Below, one piece after another: positions 6,856 through 10,421 of a stretch of 10,421 bases of DNA. Within the stretch, counting starts at the first letter, position 1, and every line of letters begins with the position of its first letter. The notes beneath the pieces are model-generated. The model had not been told where the DNA came from and searched no databases. It saw nothing but the letters and a program-made list of their open reading frames with translations. The position numbers were made by a program, and so were the translations under genes. The stretch comes from Fidelibacterota bacterium (GTDB taxonomy: Bacteria; Fidelibacterota; Marinisomatia; Marinisomatales; TCS55). The DNA is taken from NCBI GenBank assembly GCA_002701785.1, contig NZXC01000029.1:15449-25869 (forward strand). The letters run 5' to 3'.

Positions 6856-7428
6856 ATGTTAATGAAAATTATACTTACAGTACCATTTTTTATGGTTTTT
6901 CTATGGGCCTATAATAATTCAAGTATTAACGCAGAGGAAAACACTACATCAATCACTTCGTTTTATGATCAAAGAATCAAATTATTAAATAATAAAGAAA
7001 TAAGTTTGAGTCAGTTTCGTGGTAAAAAGCTTTTAATAGTAAATGTTGCCTCTAACTGTGGATATACAAATCAGTACAAAGACCTTCAGATGCTTTATGA
7101 TATCCATGGAGATAAAGTTGAAATATTGGGATTCCCATGTAATGATTTTGGCTCACAAGAACCTGGAATTGCCTCAGAAATTGAAAACTTTTGTAGAATA
7201 AATTATGGAGTCACTTTTACGATCGCTGAAAAGATTCAGATTAAAGGAGAAAATATCCACCCTGTATATAAATGGTTGACTGATAAAACAGCAAATGGAT
7301 GGAATTCATCAAAGCCTTCTTGGAATTTCTGTAAATACCTGATTGATGAAAAAGGTAATCTTATGAAATATTACAGAAGTGGAGTAAATCCGATGAGCGA
7401 TGAACTAATTGCTGATATAATGAACTAG
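6856..7428 (+). CDS. Exported cysteine glutathione peroxidase (thioredoxin-type likely)
   Basis: This is a glutathione-peroxidase-family thiol peroxidase, which reduces hydrogen or lipid peroxides. The 190-residue protein starts with a hydrophobic signal-like segment (residues 3-19, cleavage plausibly near INA-EE at 26), so it probably acts outside the cytoplasm. The core shows NVASNCGYT with peroxidatic C68 (not selenocysteine), LGFPCNDFGSQEPG with Q101, and SWNF with W156 and N157, completing the catalytic tetrad. C113 in NFCRINYGVTF or C95 could be the resolving cysteine, and many bacterial members use thioredoxin. AAAGGA at 6844-6849 is 6 bp before ATG 6856; M3 is an alternative start. 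It follows the SDR gene by 18 bp and ends the second operon. Removal of peroxides fits a photo-oxidative stress set. Confidence 0.92.
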   Translation: MLMKIILTVPFFMVFLWAYNNSSINAEENTTSITSFYDQRIKLLNNKEISLSQFRGKKLLIVNVASNCGYTNQYKDLQMLYDIHGDKVEILGFPCNDFGSQEPGIASEIENFCRINYGVTFTIAEKIQIKGENIHPVYKWLTDKTANGWNSSKPSWNFCKYLIDEKGNLMKYYRSGVNPMSDELIADIMN

Positions 7429-7534
7429 ATATGAAAATGCTGTTCTCAATGTATGATAAGAAAAGTAATGAACAGAAAATAAATTATAATAATATCAACC
7501 TACAATTTAACTAATTATTTACTTATATAGAATA

Positions 7535-7551
7535 TGCTCATAACGCTCAAC
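7535..7551 (+). promoter_or_regulatory. Tandem CGCTCATA operator-like repeat, site B (regulator gene leader)
   Basis: TGCTCATA (7535-7542), A, then CGCTCAAC (7544-7551) is a slightly degenerate copy of the tandem repeat. The 14-bp core GCTCATAACGCTCA is identical to the other two sites and lies at 7536-7549. It is in the 164-bp gap before the MerR-type gene, with 43 bp between core and GTG start. This nearly equals the 42 bp at site C, suggesting the same promoter geometry. It would give autoregulation if the encoded regulator binds it. The rest of the gap holds AT-rich sequence with no clear terminator, promoter or gene. Confidence 0.7.
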
Positions 7552-7592
7552 TATTGTTTCATTTTTATTGCTATTTTTTGTAACCTTTCTAT

Positions 7593-8474
7593 GTGAGATA
7601 TCTTAATTCAAAAGAAGTTGCTAATATTTTAGGAATTAATATCTCCACATTAAAACGTTGGACAGAAAATGGAACTCTTGAATGCAAAAAAACTGTTGGG
7701 GGACATAGAAAGTTCACTATGCAACATATTCGCAATTATTACAAAAAAAATAGACAATCAGGTAAAAATCTTGGAGCAGTTTTGGATACTGTTGAACACA
7801 AGGAAATATATAATTTTATTAAAAAGGATGAATATGATAATCTTGCTCACAGACTTGCAAAAACAAGTATTTCATCCGATGATCTTTCTGTTAATACTAT
7901 AATTCGTAGTGCATATATGTCGGGATATAATGTGTCTGATATTTTTGATAAAATAATTGATCCGGCATCTGATATTGTAGAAAAACAGTTGCAAAAAAAA
8001 TCAATTTCACATGTTGAAGAATATATTTCAAGGAAACTGATCACACGTGGAGTCGAATCTTTAAGTCAAGATAAGCCAAATGGATCTTTTAATGGTAAGT
8101 CAGCATTATGCATTAATTTTGAAGATGATTTACCTGACTTAGGTATAGCAATGTCAGAAGTAGTTTTAAGAGATTATGGATATAATGTGTTTAATACAGG
8201 ATCTCATGCAGAACTTGGTAGTTTAAAAAGTATTCTAAAAAAAGAAAGAATAGATCTAGTGATTTTCTATTTATGTGATCGTCAATGCTGTCGCGCCACA
8301 GCATTAAATAATTTAAAAAAGACTGGAAATCAAATAAGTGAAATAATCATGATTGCTCAAAACACGGGTTTGCAAATCATTTTTGGTGGAGAAGGTTTAA
8401 AACACCTTAAAAAAATACCTAAAGATATAGTAAAATCATTTAAAAGCTACAACGAACTTTCCTCATTAGTCTAA
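7593..8474 (+). CDS. CarH/LitR-like MerR-family regulator with degenerate cobalamin-binding site
   Basis: The 293-residue protein has a MerR-type winged helix at the N-terminus (MRYLNSKEVANILGINISTLKRW, residues 1 to 23, with wing TVGGHRKF at 34-41), a helical bundle (about 75-160) and a C-terminal Rossmann-like domain (about 168-285), the layout of the light-sensing B12 regulators CarH and LitR. The key cobalamin motif DxHxxG reads D179-L-P181-D-L-G184, so the lower-ligand His is Pro. The bundle EEH motif reads E142-E143-Y144, and the expected Trp shortly before it is not seen. The GG of the nucleotide-tail pocket (265-266) persists. The start is GTG 7593; the ATG at 7591 runs straight into TGA. 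There is no clear ribosome binding site. It sits beside the photolyase gene and between repeat sites, so a light or oxidative-stress regulator is likely; ligand unknown. Confidence 0.88.
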   Translation: MRYLNSKEVANILGINISTLKRWTENGTLECKKTVGGHRKFTMQHIRNYYKKNRQSGKNLGAVLDTVEHKEIYNFIKKDEYDNLAHRLAKTSISSDDLSVNTIIRSAYMSGYNVSDIFDKIIDPASDIVEKQLQKKSISHVEEYISRKLITRGVESLSQDKPNGSFNGKSALCINFEDDLPDLGIAMSEVVLRDYGYNVFNTGSHAELGSLKSILKKERIDLVIFYLCDRQCCRATALNNLKKTGNQISEIIMIAQNTGLQIIFGGEGLKHLKKIPKDIVKSFKSYNELSSLV

Positions 8475-8502
8475 TTTAATACCTAAGATAAATTTATTAT
8501 TT

Positions 8503-9837
8503 ATGTCAACCCTTGCAAGTCGTACCCTTGAATTAAGGAAAGGATTAACAAAAGGAAATTCTGTCCTCTATTGGATGGTAAGAGATAAAAGGGCTAAAGA
8601 TAATTGGGCTCTTATTGCAGCACAAAAACATGCAATCAAACATAAAATACCATTAATCGTCTGCTTCCAATATATTGGAAAATTTTCGAATGCAAATATT
8701 CGTCAGTATAAATTTCTATTCAATGGTCTCAAAGAAACATTACAAATATTACAATCATATAATATTCCATTATTTATAGTTCAGGGAAAGGCGGAAATAA
8801 AGATTCCTGAATTAATAAATAAATTTAATGTTGGTGCAGTTTTCACTGATTTTTCTCCATTAAATATTTATAAAAGAAGGTTAAATAAAGTGCTTTTAAA
8901 AACTAGCATTCCCTTTTATCAAGTAGATGCGCATAATATAATTCCTGTTTGGAAGGCTAGTGATAAACAAGAATATGCAGCATATACAATTCGACCAAAA
9001 ATATTATCTAAATTAAATAATTTCTTAATCGAATATCCAACGCTCGGTAAGCATCCATTCGCAATAAAAGATCAACCAGAAAAAATAGAATTTGATAATA
9101 TATATAATGGGCTAAAAATTGATTATACAATTAAGGAATTAGATTGGATTATTCCTGGAGAGTCAGCAGCTATAGACACTTTACAAACATTTATTGATAA
9201 TAAACTTGTTGATTATGATGAGAAAAGAAATAATCCAAATTTTCAACAATTATCAAATCTTAGCCCATATCTTCATTTTGGTCAAATATCAGCGCAACGT
9301 ATTGCACTTGAATTAGAACAATTTGATAATGCAGATAGTTTCTTGGAACAATGTACAATTAGAAGAGAATTATCAGATAATTATTGTTATTACAATGAGC
9401 AATATGATACTTATGACGGTTTCCCTGAATGGGCAAAACAATCATTAAACAAACATCGAAATGATTCTAGAGAATATATATATAATAAAGATGAATTTGA
9501 AAATTCCGCAACTCATGATAAGCTATGGAATGCTGCTCAAAATGAAATGAAAACTAAGGGAAAAATGCATAGCTATATGCGTATGTATTGGGCAAAAAAA
9601 ATTTTAGAGTGGAGCAATAACCCCGAATCAGCACTACAGATTGCAATAGATTTAAATGACAAATATTCTTTAGATGGTCGTGACCCAAATGGCTATACAG
9701 GAATAGCCTGGAGTATCGGAGGCGTTCATGATCGACCATGGTTTGAACGCCCAGTTTTCGGTAAAATTCGATATATGAATTTTAATGGGTGCAAAAGGAA
9801 GTTTAAAATAGAAAATTATATACATATAAATCAATAA
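8503..9837 (+). CDS. phr: Class II CPD photolyase
   Basis: Deoxyribodipyrimidine photolyase repairs UV-induced cyclobutane pyrimidine dimers using FAD and light. The 444-residue protein is the class II type. It has the start-proximal LYWMVRDKRAKDNWAL (22-37), LSPYLHFGQISAQR (253-266), RRELSDNYCYYN (287-298), THDKLWNAAQNEM (337-349), GKMHSYMRMYWAKKILEW (353-370) and the DGRDPNGYTGIAWSIGGVHD block (391-410) with RPVFGKIRYM after it. The length is normal and all catalytic blocks are intact. ATG 8503 is 28 bp after the regulator stop without an obvious terminator, so the two genes are probably co-transcribed from the site B promoter. The TAA at 9835-9837 directly abuts repeat site C. Class I photolyase or cryptochrome is excluded by the motif set. 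Confidence 0.96.
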   Translation: MSTLASRTLELRKGLTKGNSVLYWMVRDKRAKDNWALIAAQKHAIKHKIPLIVCFQYIGKFSNANIRQYKFLFNGLKETLQILQSYNIPLFIVQGKAEIKIPELINKFNVGAVFTDFSPLNIYKRRLNKVLLKTSIPFYQVDAHNIIPVWKASDKQEYAAYTIRPKILSKLNNFLIEYPTLGKHPFAIKDQPEKIEFDNIYNGLKIDYTIKELDWIIPGESAAIDTLQTFIDNKLVDYDEKRNNPNFQQLSNLSPYLHFGQISAQRIALELEQFDNADSFLEQCTIRRELSDNYCYYNEQYDTYDGFPEWAKQSLNKHRNDSREYIYNKDEFENSATHDKLWNAAQNEMKTKGKMHSYMRMYWAKKILEWSNNPESALQIAIDLNDKYSLDGRDPNGYTGIAWSIGGVHDRPWFERPVFGKIRYMNFNGCKRKFKIENYIHINQ

Positions 9838-9854
9838 CGCTCATAACGCTCATT
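9838..9854 (+). promoter_or_regulatory. Tandem CGCTCATA operator-like repeat, site C
   Basis: CGCTCATA (9838-9845), A, then CGCTCATT (9847-9854) is the third tandem repeat, with the invariant 14-bp core at 9839-9852. It starts on the base after the photolyase stop codon. There are 42 bp from the core to the SRPBCC ATG at 9895, like site B. A TTGACT at 9859-9864 follows, with TAGATT 18 bp further on; this would place the transcript start almost at the ATG, so it is only a weak promoter candidate. The position implies that the SRPBCC gene has its own promoter and is not simply a continuation of the photolyase transcript. Confidence 0.7.
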
Positions 9855-9894
9855 TTTATTGACTTATTACTTCCTATATTATTAGATTATTATT

Positions 9895-10392
9895 ATGAAA
9901 TTGTATACTTTAGATTCAATTCAGCTTATAGAAAAACCTATTGAAGATGTCTTTAATTTTTTTTCTAAACCTGAAAATTTGTCTATAATTACACCTCAAA
10001 AATTAGGATTCAAACTTCTAACCCCGACGCCAATCAAAATGGGAACTGGTTGTATAATTGATTATAAGATTTATTTAATAAAAATTCCAATTCATTGGAG
10101 AACATTAATAACAGACTTTAACCCTCCTCATATGTTCGTAGATCAACAAATTAAAGGTCCATATACTATGTGGCATCATACGCATACTTTTCAAGAAGTT
10201 GAAGATGGTGTAGAGATTAGAGATAAGGTGGTTTATTCTATACCTATAGGTATTTTCGGTCGAATATTAAATTATTTTTGGATAAAAAAAGATTTAGAAA
10301 ATATCTTCAAGCATCGCAAAAAAGTAATTGATAAACTTTTTGAAAATAACGATTACAAATCATATACTTCCGATTCAATAATGGAGAAATAA
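9895..10392 (+). CDS. SRPBCC (START-like) ligand-binding family protein
   Basis: The 165-residue protein matches the SRPBCC/COG4276 type of START-like lipid or hydrophobic-ligand-binding fold. It has IEKPIEDVFNFFSKPENLSIITP (12 to 34), the MGTGCIIDYKI strand (49-59), IHWRTLITDFNPPHMFVDQQIKGPYTMWHHTHTF spread over 66-99 with FVDxQxxGPYxxWxHxHxF, and a C-terminal helix (FGRILNYFWIKKDLENIF). This family is often encoded next to, or fused with, TIGR01777 epimerases, and here such a gene begins 2 bp downstream. No biochemical role is established to my knowledge. ATG 9895 gives the conserved N-terminus; upstream sequence is AT-rich without a clear Shine-Dalgarno. It is the first gene after repeat site C. 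The last 15 residues are probably disordered. Confidence 0.87.
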   Translation: MKLYTLDSIQLIEKPIEDVFNFFSKPENLSIITPQKLGFKLLTPTPIKMGTGCIIDYKIYLIKIPIHWRTLITDFNPPHMFVDQQIKGPYTMWHHTHTFQEVEDGVEIRDKVVYSIPIGIFGRILNYFWIKKDLENIFKHRKKVIDKLFENNDYKSYTSDSIMEK

Positions 10393-10394
10393 TT

Positions 10395-10421
10395 ATGAAA
10401 GTGGCTTTGTTTGGTGGAACA
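10395..10421 (+). CDS. Start of a probable TIGR01777 family epimerase (3' end outside window)
   Basis: Only nine codons are visible, reading MKVALFGGT. The hydrophobic strand followed by GGT is the beginning of a Rossmann GGTGxxG nucleotide-binding motif. GGAG at 10383-10386 is 8 bp before ATG 10395, and the start is 2 bp after the SRPBCC stop. The usual partner of this SRPBCC family is an NAD(P)-binding epimerase of the TIGR01777 (YfcH/SulA-like) group, so that identity is inferred mainly from the neighbour. Any Rossmann-fold oxidoreductase is possible from the sequence alone. Confidence 0.55.

Noticed and set aside
7440..7475. CTGTTC/GAACAG inverted repeat after the peroxidase gene as a terminator
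   Set aside because: A 6-bp stem with a 24-base loop and no following T tract is too weak to call.
7437..7514. Possible 25-residue peptide frame between the peroxidase and regulator genes
   Set aside because: There is no Shine-Dalgarno, the composition is Asn/Lys-rich as for random AT-rich DNA, and there is no motif.
5293..9854. The three repeats as a CRISPR array or insertion-sequence ends
   Set aside because: The copies are short, about 2.2 kb apart, in direct orientation, separated by ordinary genes, and lack regular spacers or transposase genes.

Overview
This AT-rich window (roughly 30% GC by eye) reads almost entirely on the + strand and carries a carotenoid and photoprotection gene block. 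Every confident gene points the same way and the genes are tightly packed. The set of a CrtI-type desaturase, CrtB, a four-His-box CrtZ and a small membrane lycopene cyclase of the fused CrtYcd type, next to a CarH/LitR-like MerR regulator and a class II photolyase, suggests a planktonic bacterium of the Bacteroidota/Balneolota/Marinimicrobia (FCB) type. That placement is inference. Clear AAAGGAG ribosome binding sites before several genes argue against a typical Bacteroidota, where such sites are usually weak or absent.

Region 1 (1-5238) is one compact operon: the 3' part of crtI, then crtB, crtZ, crtYcd, a tocopherol-cyclase-like protein, an exported SOUL haem-binding-type protein and a pirin. 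Junctions overlap by 4-8 bp or are separated by 1-4 bp. The four crt genes would take phytoene through lycopene and beta-carotene to zeaxanthin. The geranylgeranyl diphosphate synthase and the operon promoter lie outside the window.

Region 2 (5239-7428) is a second unit: a small zinc-ribbon protein, a small VOC-fold protein, a DUF1737-like 65-residue protein, an SDR-fold protein lacking the catalytic tyrosine, and an exported cysteine glutathione peroxidase. Region 3 (7429-9837) encodes the CarH/LitR-like regulator and a class II CPD photolyase. Region 4 (9838-10421) starts a unit with an SRPBCC protein followed by the first nine codons of a probable TIGR01777 epimerase.

The most striking signal is non-coding. 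A 14-bp identical core, GCTCATAACGCTCA, occurs exactly three times, and each copy is in the leader of one of regions 2, 3 and 4. It is a tandem pair of CGCTCATA units at 9-bp period. I infer it is the operator of the MerR-type regulator encoded here, so the three units would form one local, probably light- or photo-oxidation-controlled regulon that includes the regulator itself. The regulator keeps the CarH domain layout but has lost the His of the DxHxxG cobalamin motif (Pro instead) and the EH motif of the helical bundle (EY instead). It may therefore sense something other than classical adenosylcobalamin. No RNA genes, insertion sequences, CRISPR arrays or integration sites were seen. No stretch over 300 bases lacks a gene.
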